From CAVXTT01 sp963764685 (GTDB lineage Bacteria; Bacteroidota; Ignavibacteria; Ignavibacteriales; Ignavibacteriaceae): a DNA stretch of 64,000 bases. The notes under the pieces are model-generated. The model made no database searches and was not told where the DNA came from. It saw nothing but the letters and a program-made list of their open reading frames with translations. Shown piece after piece: positions 27,054 to 36,060 of the stretch. Each line of letters starts with the position of its first letter. Within the stretch, counting starts at the first letter, position 1. A program made the position numbers and the translations under genes. The stretch spans positions 248,001 to 312,000 of the forward strand of contig CAVXTT010000019.1 of NCBI GenBank assembly GCA_963764685.1. The letters run 5' to 3'.

Positions 27054-27105
27054 GGACAGGCCGCCCCGTAGAACAGGTAAGCTAGCATAACGAATCGGCC
27101 TGTCC
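27054..27105. repeat. A-type palindromic element, copy at 27054
   Basis: A second 52-base unit with GGACAGGCCG / CGGCCTGTCC ends. Its interior shares GAAAACAGGTAA-like and ACGAATCGGCC segments with the unit at 26975. Confidence 0.85.
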
Positions 27106-27201
27106 TATAAAATTAATTCGTAGATGACCGGAGATTATCTCAAGAATAAAAAGTTGATATTATTCGTACGGGGACACCTTGCAACGACAGTCCCTTAACA
27201 A

Positions 27202-27229
27202 GAACTAAGAACCAAGAACTAAGAACTTA
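27202..27229. repeat. Heptamer array (GAACTAA)4
   Basis: GAACTAA, GAACCAA, GAACTAA, GAACTTA: the reverse complement of the TTAGTTC heptamer found at 15458 and 15722. It ends 4 bases before the stop of the barrel gene at 27233. Confidence 0.85.
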
Positions 27230-27232
27230 TTT

Positions 27233-28585
27233 TCACCCCTCTCCGAATTTAAGCGGATAAACTAACGATACCCTTGGTTCTATTCTCTTCTGCGGCTCGT
27301 AGCCTATTATTTTCTCATCACTGTCCCTGATTGGGGTATATGTCCAGCTGTAAAGCAAAGAAACAATCAAATACGGCACAGGTTTGTAGCCAAGTTCTGT
27401 ATAACAATATGAGTTGTCATCAAGGTCAAAGACAGCAGTTTCATCTTCTATGTTTATCTTATCATACCCCGCTCTTGCCACAAAAGGGAAATCTTCAGGG
27501 ATAATTTCTGCAGTAATATGCAGAACTCCATTCTTCGGTGATTTATCACGGCTCTGATATCCCGCAACCACATCAATCATATTCAGAATTCTTATTCCTG
27601 CTTCCCCGAAATAACCATTTACAGGATCATTGATTGATTTCAACAGCGATGCTTTGCTTGTGAAACTGCCGGTTGTTTCATCAACACTAAAACGTTCTAT
27701 TTCATACAACGAATTGAAATAGGAAGGAATATAATTTTTACCATTAAATCTTCTCTCGAGGCGGGCATATGCATCAAGAATACCTAATCCTTTTATAGTA
27801 TAAATCGTACCTAAGGCTGTTCCGCTCCCGAAATTCAGGATCTGTGCATAATCTATGTAGAACTCAAGAGTAGAAAAGTCCGTTAATGAAATTGGTACAC
27901 CTATATCAGCGCCAACTATATTTATATTGCCTTTATCCTCATCTGCAACAAAATCTTTGAGGAGCGGATCATAAAAACCGGAAGTTACACCTGCATATGC
28001 ATTATAATCACCGGCATATGATACACCGACTTCTATATTACTGAGAATAGGTGTCTCTTGTAATGGGGTTAATTTTAAAGGACGGATATAGCCTCTTATT
28101 CCTGCAACTCCTGCTTCTCCGAAATGGCTGTATATAGTTTCAATACCTCCCATACCCAGATCAAGATCAAGAACGAGACCTATCTTACGGGCATCAAAAG
28201 TGGGACTATTATTATACCGGTACATCATGCTTCCGTGTCCCAGTGTATAATAATCCAATGCCCCCAGCTTTATATATAAAGGATCATTTTTATATCCGTA
28301 TCTCAGATACCTGATTATGCTGAGGTAATCTGACGCTTCATTATAATTTTCCTTCCTCAAATTTCCATCTTCATCGATATCGAGCTTAATATCAAGTCCC
28401 ACACCGAAATTAGCAAATGATACTTCGGGACGGAATGTTATTGAATAGTAGGGCTTTCCGTCAATCCAGTTTAAGCCGAGCCCGCCGGTCAGTACACCAT
28501 TACCCTCTTTAGGAAAATCTTCAAATTGTGCAAACGCTAATGAAGTCTGAAGCAGTAATAAGATCATAATGCAGGGTCTTTTCAT
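27233..28585 (-). CDS. Predicted outer-membrane beta-barrel protein
   Basis: Unrecognised protein of 450 residues with a signal peptide (MKRPCIMILLLLQTSLAFA). The body consists of alternating-hydrophobicity strands with many aromatic and Gly residues (ITFRPEVSFANFGVGLDIKL; YLRYGYKNDPLYIKLGALDY; EVGVSYAGDYNAYAGVTSGF; YLIVSLLYSWTYTPI), typical of an outer-membrane barrel of about 14-18 strands. The C-terminus ends in VSLVYPLKFGEG rather than a terminal aromatic. It lies 11 bases downstream of the histidine kinase gene and is probably cotranscribed with it. Function is unknown; a channel or structural role is only a guess. Confidence 0.72.
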   Translation of the reverse strand: MKRPCIMILLLLQTSLAFAQFEDFPKEGNGVLTGGLGLNWIDGKPYYSITFRPEVSFANFGVGLDIKLDIDEDGNLRKENYNEASDYLSIIRYLRYGYKNDPLYIKLGALDYYTLGHGSMMYRYNNSPTFDARKIGLVLDLDLGMGGIETIYSHFGEAGVAGIRGYIRPLKLTPLQETPILSNIEVGVSYAGDYNAYAGVTSGFYDPLLKDFVADEDKGNINIVGADIGVPISLTDFSTLEFYIDYAQILNFGSGTALGTIYTIKGLGILDAYARLERRFNGKNYIPSYFNSLYEIERFSVDETTGSFTSKASLLKSINDPVNGYFGEAGIRILNMIDVVAGYQSRDKSPKNGVLHITAEIIPEDFPFVARAGYDKINIEDETAVFDLDDNSYCYTELGYKPVPYLIVSLLYSWTYTPIRDSDEKIIGYEPQKRIEPRVSLVYPLKFGEG

Positions 28586-28596
28586 AGTATCCTTAT

Positions 28597-31500
28597 TTAT
28601 AGTTTACCGGGTATCATTATTTTGAAAATCGTTCCGGAGGGGGAAGTCTGTGCAAGTGTAATTTCTCCCCCGATACTTTCGAGATATCGCTTTGATATTT
28701 TTAACCCGATGCCCATCCCTTTATCTTTGGTTGAAAAGCCAGGGTCGAATATCTTATCAGCTGCTTCCGGGGGAATTCCTTTTCCGTTGTCCAAAAATAT
28801 AACATCATAATTATTTTCTTCGGTGCCGAGGGTAATAGTTATTTCCGCGGCATCTGCCTGGATAGAATTCCTTATAAGATTGATAAACATCCTCCTTGTC
28901 TGGGCTTTATCAGAAAGGGCGGGGGCTTTTTCAAGAACCGTATTAATCTTTATTCTGATATGTTCCTCAAGGAAAAGATTTGCAGTATCTTTTAAGGTTT
29001 CGAGCAGATCGATCTCTTCAACATTGAATTTAGGCATTCGTGCAAAACGTGAAAACTCAGAAGCAATCTGATTAAGATTCTCAATCTGACTTAGAAGTGT
29101 AGATGATACTTTCTCAAATATCTCATCGAAGTTTTTATTCCTGTCCCTGAAAGAAATAATAAGCTGCTGTACGGCAAGCTTCATAGGAGTCAATGGATTC
29201 TTTATTTCGTGTGCTACCTGTTTAGCCATTTCCTTCCAGGCATTTTCTCTTTCAAGCATTGCCATTTCAACTTCATTTTTCTTAAGCTCTTCGGTCATGG
29301 AATTAAAACCGTCTATCAGATCTCTTATCTCTCCCCTCTCTGGGTTGGCAACCCTTATATTCAGATCTCCGTGAGCTACAGATTCAGTAGCAGAAGTAAG
29401 TTTTCTTATTGGTGAGGATATTTTATCCGCCAGGATCGTGCTGATTATAATAATTATCAGTACTGCAAATGAATAAACACCAAAAAGGAATATGTCGAAA
29501 TCTGCGGTACCCAATGCGGCTTCCACTTTATTGAAGGCATCATTTACACAAAGGATATATCCCTTATTCTTAACGGATATCTTTTTATAGAACGAACTGT
29601 ATAAATAATCATCAAGCTTCTCCGTGGCTACATATTCCCTGAAGCTGAGATAATTCAGTTTATAATATGCTTCGGGATTTATTTTTTCAGGGAAAAGACC
29701 GGCATTGTAATATGCCGCAGCCGAGCTGTAGGAAAGGTTTGAATTATCATAAATCGAAAACGATACCCCCAGTTCTTCCCCTGCATTCTTAAATACCTCC
29801 GAAAGCTCACGCTCAGGGTGCTTCCTAAGCTGGAAATTAAAATGATTCTGCAGGTATGCCGCTCTTTCATTCAATTCCGAAAGGAGGGCATTTGTACTCC
29901 GCTCATTTACCACCTGCCTGTTGTAAAAAGCCAGCAGAAGAACAGGGAAAATAGAAATTACGAGGAAAGCTATAAGCAGCTGTGTCCTGAAAGAATACCT
30001 GATCTTCCGCACTGTAAAAAGATAAAGTACTATATAAAGAAGCAGGATCAGAAATGAATGCAGAATAAATATTTTAAAGAAGTTGAATAACCTCCATGTA
30101 AAATGATTTTCCTTCAATGCTACTGCAGTAACCTCGTTGCCTGTTGACTGGATGAAAGATTTATATTCCTCATCATTAAACCGGATAGTCATCCAGGCTT
30201 CTCCCGATTCATTTTTCACTGCGCTAAGAATAGGTTTGATCTGATCTCTTGAGGGATAAAGATTCCCGGCAACACTAATCAGCTGCGAATCCCTGAATCT
30301 GAAAATATTGAGCATTCCGGGATCAATTACAGAGCTTATAGATTTTTTACCAGATTCAAGGAAGTCAGGAATATGTGTTAATGTAAGACTCTGAAGATCA
30401 TATTCTACAATTGCGGCAATAAATCCTGATATGTAGCCATTGTCTATAACAGGGATAATTCCGGCAAAGTATTCCTTACCGGATTCTTTTCCGGGCAGCT
30501 TTAGAATTCCGGGGGTACTCCCTTCAAGTTTGCCGAAAAGGTCTGCTAATTCAGGCTCATCGTTTATGCCGACAGAAAACCTTCCCTTCTCTTCCCTCTC
30601 TGTATTGTAAAGAATAATTGCAGAATTCAACGATTCACGCTGCAGGGCGCTTCTGCTCCATATTAAAAATGCAGCAGCTGCATAATTAATATCACTGCGG
30701 ACAAACATCTCCTCTATTTTGTCATCCTGAGCTGAACTTAAAAGTGCTTCCGTGATTAAGAATCTTATAAGACCTTCATCCGGTCTGTTTATTTCTGCGG
30801 CAGTAGTTTTAAGGGTTTCAAGTTCAAGGTCAACGTTATAGGAATTGAGTAGGGTAATTGATAAAGCTGAACCGATTAATGAAGCGTATACATAATTGAA
30901 GACCGAACCAATTTTTACAGAATATACCTGGTAAATATGTATCCAGATAATTATCATAAAAAGTAGAGCAATGAAGACTGTTATCAGGGGATTCAGCTGT
31001 GTAAGAATGTAAACGATGCCCGTTATTAAATATATGACAAGAATAATCAGGGAATAAATCTTTACTTGTCTTTTCTCACCTGCAGGAATTAACCGGAACG
31101 CAATCATCAGCCAGGAGGCTAAAAATAATACTACCGCGAGTGCCAGCATTAAAACAGCAATAAGTATAAAGAGCACCGGTATCTCCGGAATTATCTCCGT
31201 TCCCTTAAAATATCTTAAGGATGAATCAAAAATTACACTTCTTAAGGAGGCACTTAAACCTCTCAATGTAATAAAAAAAGCCAGTGCGCTTACAGGAACT
31301 GCTGCAGCAAAAAGAAGAATACCAGCGTTCTTTTTTTCCCTGGTGCGCTTAATATAATCAGTAAGAAAGCTGAATGAGCGTATGCTTATCAGCAGGAAGA
31401 AGAAAACCGTAAGGAAGAAATCCATAGGGGATTTAACAATGCCCCATCCGAATGCAGAGGAGAAATTTGCAGGATCAGTTAATGGTCCTTCAAGCAGGCG

Positions 31501-32418
31501 GGAAGGAAAGTCAATTAAAAATAAAAGGATCCTGAAACCGGCACAGTATAAAATAAACAGGAGGAGCTTGAGAAATTTATTTTTAAGCTGCCTGTACTCT
31601 TTCCTGAATCCCAGTCCCGCTGCCATAAAAGCCAATAGCGCAAGAACAGACTGAAATACAGAGACATCATTATAAATGGAATTCTGCGTTACGGTAACAG
31701 CAGGTTTAAAGAACGTTACAAGCCCGATCTTATTATTCTTATTGTTTAACAGCTCAAAAGAATATTTTCTGCCATCCCTTGACTTTGCGCCGTAGGGAGT
31801 AAAATCAATCTCAAATTGTGTGAGATATCTGGCAGAAATTAAATTAGTAAAACTAATTTCCCGGTAATACTCATTCTGGATAGTATATTTTTTTTCATAG
31901 GGAAGGCTTACAATAAAATAGAACTGATCGGAATCGATATTCAGTGTATCAAGTAATGAAAGGTATGTGATCAGTCCTGAGTTGTAGAAATATGTCTCTC
32001 CTGCAGGGAAATAAAGTGGAAAGATTTCATCCTGCTGTACGGCCGGATTTCTATTCCAGGCAATGATCTTCCCGTTCGGTGCGGCAATTTCAATTGAAAG
32101 TTCACTATACTCAGGGCGGTTCACAACCTTCATCAGTCTGCCGTAGGAAGTATGGCTGGGACTTAAAGCGTGCTTAAGTTCCCCCTTAAGACGTACCCTG
32201 GTGTCCAGTACTAAATTTTCTTTCTCCTTATGCAGTGACTTTACGGAGCTTTCTATCTTAACGACCAGTGATTTTAGTTCATTATCCCAGTTATTCTTTT
32301 TATAATTTATATATACCGGGGTAAGGATCCCCGACAGGATTATAAGAAAAACAATAAAAAAGACGATAGTGAAATACTTCCTATCGTCTGTGAAAAATTT
32401 AATGAGTTTCTCAGGCAT
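28597..32418 (-). CDS. Large membrane sensor histidine kinase (NtrY-like), orphan
   Basis: Sensor kinase of 1273 residues. A first membrane helix (about 17-37) is followed by a periplasmic region, then a block of about seven hydrophobic helices (roughly 255-505) with no clear family. A second extracytoplasmic region and further helices follow (about 780-830 and 965-990). Then come a HAMP-type linker (ISSPIRKLTSATESVAHGDL) and the H-box MAKQVAHEIKNPLTPMKLAV with phospho-accepting His at about 1070. The ATPase domain has the N-box INLIRNSIQAD, G1 DNGKGIPPEA, F-box FDPGFST and G2 GMGIGL. The HEIKNPLTPMK H-box is the NtrY/AtoS-like type. No response regulator is encoded nearby. Its ATG overlaps the DUF4783-like gene stop (TGATG). 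Confidence 0.9.
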   Translation of the reverse strand: MPEKLIKFFTDDRKYFTIVFFIVFLIILSGILTPVYINYKKNNWDNELKSLVVKIESSVKSLHKEKENLVLDTRVRLKGELKHALSPSHTSYGRLMKVVNRPEYSELSIEIAAPNGKIIAWNRNPAVQQDEIFPLYFPAGETYFYNSGLITYLSLLDTLNIDSDQFYFIVSLPYEKKYTIQNEYYREISFTNLISARYLTQFEIDFTPYGAKSRDGRKYSFELLNNKNNKIGLVTFFKPAVTVTQNSIYNDVSVFQSVLALLAFMAAGLGFRKEYRQLKNKFLKLLLFILYCAGFRILLFLIDFPSRLLEGPLTDPANFSSAFGWGIVKSPMDFFLTVFFFLLISIRSFSFLTDYIKRTREKKNAGILLFAAAVPVSALAFFITLRGLSASLRSVIFDSSLRYFKGTEIIPEIPVLFILIAVLMLALAVVLFLASWLMIAFRLIPAGEKRQVKIYSLIILVIYLITGIVYILTQLNPLITVFIALLFMIIIWIHIYQVYSVKIGSVFNYVYASLIGSALSITLLNSYNVDLELETLKTTAAEINRPDEGLIRFLITEALLSSAQDDKIEEMFVRSDINYAAAAFLIWSRSALQRESLNSAIILYNTEREEKGRFSVGINDEPELADLFGKLEGSTPGILKLPGKESGKEYFAGIIPVIDNGYISGFIAAIVEYDLQSLTLTHIPDFLESGKKSISSVIDPGMLNIFRFRDSQLISVAGNLYPSRDQIKPILSAVKNESGEAWMTIRFNDEEYKSFIQSTGNEVTAVALKENHFTWRLFNFFKIFILHSFLILLLYIVLYLFTVRKIRYSFRTQLLIAFLVISIFPVLLLAFYNRQVVNERSTNALLSELNERAAYLQNHFNFQLRKHPERELSEVFKNAGEELGVSFSIYDNSNLSYSSAAAYYNAGLFPEKINPEAYYKLNYLSFREYVATEKLDDYLYSSFYKKISVKNKGYILCVNDAFNKVEAALGTADFDIFLFGVYSFAVLIIIIISTILADKISSPIRKLTSATESVAHGDLNIRVANPERGEIRDLIDGFNSMTEELKKNEVEMAMLERENAWKEMAKQVAHEIKNPLTPMKLAVQQLIISFRDRNKNFDEIFEKVSSTLLSQIENLNQIASEFSRFARMPKFNVEEIDLLETLKDTANLFLEEHIRIKINTVLEKAPALSDKAQTRRMFINLIRNSIQADAAEITITLGTEENNYDVIFLDNGKGIPPEAADKIFDPGFSTKDKGMGIGLKISKRYLESIGGEITLAQTSPSGTIFKIMIPGKL

Positions 32419-32891
32419 CAGTTAATAGTTATCTGGGAAATCTGCCAACTCCTTCCGGCATATTTCAGTGAAATGTAAACCTGCGCATTGTTTCTTTTAC
32501 CTTTATATTCATAACTATAGATACCGGTAGCATAGGGATTACTTTCATCGGAATGTATGTTAGTTAATCTGAATGATGTCACATTGTAAATCTTAAAAAA
32601 ATCCTGCAGAACATAAAATGCCTGGTTTGTACTGAAGTACCCGCTCTTTCCGCTTGACAGGCTGAAGTAAGTCTGAGCACCAAGAAAACCTGAAAGAGAA
32701 CGTACATCCCCCTTTGAAATAGCCTCTTCGATTTGAGCAAAAACGTTTTGTGAAGGGGTTCTCTGGCTGCCTTTGGTAAGTCCCGATTGATGCTTAACAT
32801 CCTGGGCAGCCATCAGGCTGCTCAGGATGATTGTTACAATTACAACCGTTATTATGTGCTTAACTTTTCTCATCCTATCTAAACATATCAA
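32418..32891 (-). CDS. Exported DUF4783-like protein
   Basis: Small exported protein, 157 residues from this start or 151 from the ATG at 32873; neither has a convincing ribosome site. The signal peptide is VKHIITVVIVTIILSSLMAA. The mature part is about 110 residues, with a SnoaL/NTF2-like pattern (VFAQIEEAISKGDVRSLSGF; QAFYVLQDFFKIYNVTSFRL; YEYKGKRNNAQVYISLKYAG), as in the DUF4783 family of Bacteroidota. It overlaps the histidine kinase start by one base, so it could be the periplasmic partner of that kinase; this rests only on gene order. Confidence 0.75.
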   Translation of the reverse strand: MICLDRMRKVKHIITVVIVTIILSSLMAAQDVKHQSGLTKGSQRTPSQNVFAQIEEAISKGDVRSLSGFLGAQTYFSLSSGKSGYFSTNQAFYVLQDFFKIYNVTSFRLTNIHSDESNPYATGIYSYEYKGKRNNAQVYISLKYAGRSWQISQITIN

Positions 32892-32924
32892 ATTTAATCA
32901 ATTAAAAAGAGTAAATCTATAATA

Positions 32925-33758
32925 TCATTCTATGGTTTGTACATCGTTCATTGATTTCTTACCTGTAACTAAAGTCATGGTTCTTTCTGTATTTGTCTTC
33001 AGCGGTTTCAACTGTGTCTCACCTTCAACGAGCTGGAACGCCCAGTCGAATACAAGTCTGTCCCTTGTAACCGAGCTTACTCTTACTTTTGCATAATGAT
33101 TATCCCAGGTCCAGATTATGTATGTATGCCCGGGTATCACAGCAGCATATTTTTTAGGATTCCATCCGGATGTAGGAGCAAACGGTATATCAAGTATGTC
33201 GTTTGTAGGACCCGCATCCAGGATATCGGTATCATCCCATACATTCAGGTAATAAGCTCCCTCGAATATCTCGAAGAAAAAGTCACAGTCAAGATCGTCA
33301 AACGGTACAGGAGTATATGTCGTAAATGAATATCCCGAATTCTCCGGGAAACTTCTGTAATTGAAGATCGCCTGGTTGTATCCTTCAGGTCTTGGAGTTG
33401 CATAAGCAACATCAGGACTCAGTTCACTTTCATTACCGTTATAATCATATGCAGCTATGCCGTAATAGTATCTTGTTCCGTTGCCGGCCCCAAAGTCGAC
33501 AAAATAATCATCAGCAGTTGAGCCAATCAGGGTATATTTACCATCATAGGAATAGCTGTAATAAACATTATAACCGGCTACATCGGATTCGTGATTATGC
33601 GACCAGGCAATATCAACACGGTTGTCGCCGTTTATAATGTAAACATTTGACGGAGGTGTCGGCGGTACATTATCAAAATAATAGAATGGATCGTCTTCAT
33701 AACACCCGGTTAATAAGAAAGCTGTAAAAAGCATTATTAAAGTATTTAAGGTTTTCAT
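32925..33758 (-). CDS. Lipoprotein with fibronectin type III domain
   Basis: Protein of 277 residues with a lipoprotein signal (MKTLNTLIMLFTAFLLTGC, lipobox LLTGC, Cys19) followed by acidic residues (YEDDP) that favour outer-membrane retention. An FnIII domain spans about 35-120 (PPTPPSNVYIINGDNRVDIA; GYNVYYSYSYDGKYTLIG; RYYYGIAAYDYNGNES). The remaining 150 residues form a beta-rich domain of no recognised family. It leads the set lipoprotein, DUF4783-like, histidine kinase, barrel, with a 33-base gap to the next gene, so it may be a surface component of that group. Confidence 0.8.
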   Translation of the reverse strand: MKTLNTLIMLFTAFLLTGCYEDDPFYYFDNVPPTPPSNVYIINGDNRVDIAWSHNHESDVAGYNVYYSYSYDGKYTLIGSTADDYFVDFGAGNGTRYYYGIAAYDYNGNESELSPDVAYATPRPEGYNQAIFNYRSFPENSGYSFTTYTPVPFDDLDCDFFFEIFEGAYYLNVWDDTDILDAGPTNDILDIPFAPTSGWNPKKYAAVIPGHTYIIWTWDNHYAKVRVSSVTRDRLVFDWAFQLVEGETQLKPLKTNTERTMTLVTGKKSMNDVQTIE

Positions 33759-34104
33759 TTTGGTTTCCTCGCACTATTAAATAAACATTCGATATAGGAA
33801 GGTTCTAAATTGATGCCATACGAAAACCTTATTATTTAGTCAAAACAGGGGTATTAGCAATAATTAATTGTATTCTTTAGTATACAGAGGTGTTTCGATA
33901 TAAAATATGATTGACCATCTAACGAAGGTCAATTTTGCGGGGGGTGTATATTCTAAAAATAGATCGACCCTATTATTCCTCGATTACTCAAAATAAAACA
34001 GGATAGGTTTCCTGAATACCCCGCCAGAAAAGCGTCTTTGCCAGCCAGACTGTCCCGGGCGGGAGTCTTCAAACGAAGCATCACCCTGCCAATGCATCCT
34101 GATA
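33759..34104. other. Gene-free gap
   Basis: No coding region seen. The only structure is an inverted repeat ATTGACC / GGTCAAT at 33910-33933 with a ten-base loop and short T-runs on both sides, too weak to call a terminator with confidence. Confidence 0.5.
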
Positions 34105-36013
34105 TTATCTCATCAATATCATCTTCTTCGAGATAACCCTCTCTCCCGCACTTAACCTATAGAAATATATCCCGCTGGCTAAACCATCTGCATTAAAATC
34201 TATATTATAATTCCCTGCATCCTTTTCCTCATCAACAAGTTTCCTTACTTCTCTTCCCAATGCATCGTAAACAATTAAACGTACTTTACCCTGTACAGGT
34301 ATTGAGTAGCTTATTGTTGTTGAGGGGTTAAAGGGATTGGGGTAGTTCTGACTAAGTCCAAAACCGGCAGGCGGTGTTACTTTTATTTGTAAGACATTTG
34401 AATACGAACCAGAGGCATTAAAATCAATTTGCTTTAACCTGTACTGATATTCTCCGGGCTGAATATTTTGATCCAAATAGGAGTAATATTGAATTTCTGT
34501 AGTTGTACCCTTACCTTCTACAAACCCAATTAATTCCCATCCGGGTTCAGCAAGGGAACTTCTCTCTATCTCAAATCCCTTGTTTGAAGTTTCTGTTGCG
34601 GTTGACCAAAACAGTTCAACGCTGTTATTAACACTATTTCCTGAAAAAGAAATAAATTCAACAGGCGTTATGCAGGGATATTCCATTAAAATATTATAAT
34701 TGACAACCGGAGTGGAAAAGGATGTTGTAGTAAAGCCAGGTGATTGAACTACCGGTATAAAATCAACTGCAGTTATTTGATTATCCAATAAATTTATGCC
34801 GGTCTGAAACTGATAATAACAATCAGCAGTACCTGTTGAATCTGTTTTTACCAGCATCATATTTTTGATGGATTGATTCAATAATTTTGTACAGGTTAAA
34901 GCATAAATACTGTCACCGAAGTTTCTGATTTTATTACCATAAATTTCAATATCATTTTGATTCTGCAATGAGTCATAATAATTGATAAACCAGTTCAGAT
35001 TTCCTTCCGGTGTTATCTTCAACAAGAATGCATTACTGGAGTAATTATTAAAGGCAAAACTTTTTGTAGAACCGGCTACCAGGATTTCTGAATTGCCGGT
35101 AAGCGCAATTGAACTAGGATAATCCGGAAGAAATGCATTACCTTCCAGCGTTTTTGCCCATAAGGGTGTACCTGAACTATCCACACGCATTATAAAGATC
35201 TCTTTGTCAGGACCATTGATTGTCATCTGGGCAGTAATAACACAACTCCCGTCATTTAATTCAACTACGCCCTGGCTTATAACTTCAGCGGAGTCAAAAC
35301 TATAATATTTAGCAACTTGAGGAACCCCCAGAGCATCAGTTTTCATAAAATATGTATATGCATCGGACGACCCCTGAAGTCTCAGATAACCGGTTGAGAT
35401 AAACCCGCCGCCGGATGATTTTACCATCGCAGTTGATACTGTCTCAGTACCAAATGAAATACTCTTTGCCCATAACGGCCCCCCATCAGAAGAAATCTTT
35501 ATAAGCGACATCCTTCTGGCTGGTGCTGTCGGCAGTACATTCCAATAACCACTGACCACAAAAGACCCATCATTCTCTACAATAACTGAATTTGATATTT
35601 CATCCAGCCAGTCCGAGTTAGGAAGGAAATCTCTGCTTTGCCCATATCAGATTTCCAAAACTGTTAAATTTGGCTATCATTGTATAAGAATGAAAGTTTA
35701 CAGCAACGCTGATATGGACAATTATTGCATATTCCTGATTTGGCAGTTCAACCATCCCGACACTACTTGCTATCCAATCATATCCTGAAATTTTTTTGGC
35801 AGATATAACCTGTCCCGCCGAATCAATTGTAAAAAATACCTGCTGGGGCGGGCCACCGTTGTCGTTTCCAAATACTACCAGTTCGGATCCTTTCTTAAAG
35901 ACATCTGCATTCAGCAGGGAATAATTAGGTGTTGAGTACACTATGTGCATTGACTGCTGTGCGGTAAGTGTAATGCTCATTAATATACAAATCAGTATAA
36001 CTTTATTTTTCAT
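34105..36013 (-). CDS. T9SS-sorted beta-propeller-like protein (one frameshift near 35630)
   Basis: Reads as one protein of about 636 residues if one base is corrected. The first part (signal peptide MKNKVILICILMSITLTA, then repeats such as ELVVFGNDNGGPPQQVFFTI) stops at 35618 after LIWAKQ. The next frame continues with DFLPNSDWLDEISNSVIVEN before joining the frame that runs to 34105. The junction is at about 35627-35634. The body has delayed repeats of the type LLKITPEGNLNWFINYYD and IMRVDSSGTPLWAKTLEG (DUF-type propeller with SGxxxWAK). An FnIII-like linker (LFWSTATETSNKGFEIERSS) and a T9SS sorting domain (SQNYPNPFNPSTTISYSIP ... SKKMILMR) end the protein. Its sorting domain is nearly identical to that of the neighbouring gene at 36061. 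Confidence 0.82.
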
Positions 36014-36060
36014 TCCGCTAAACTCCGGGATATAGTATTGTTCATTTTAAGGTCTGTTTA

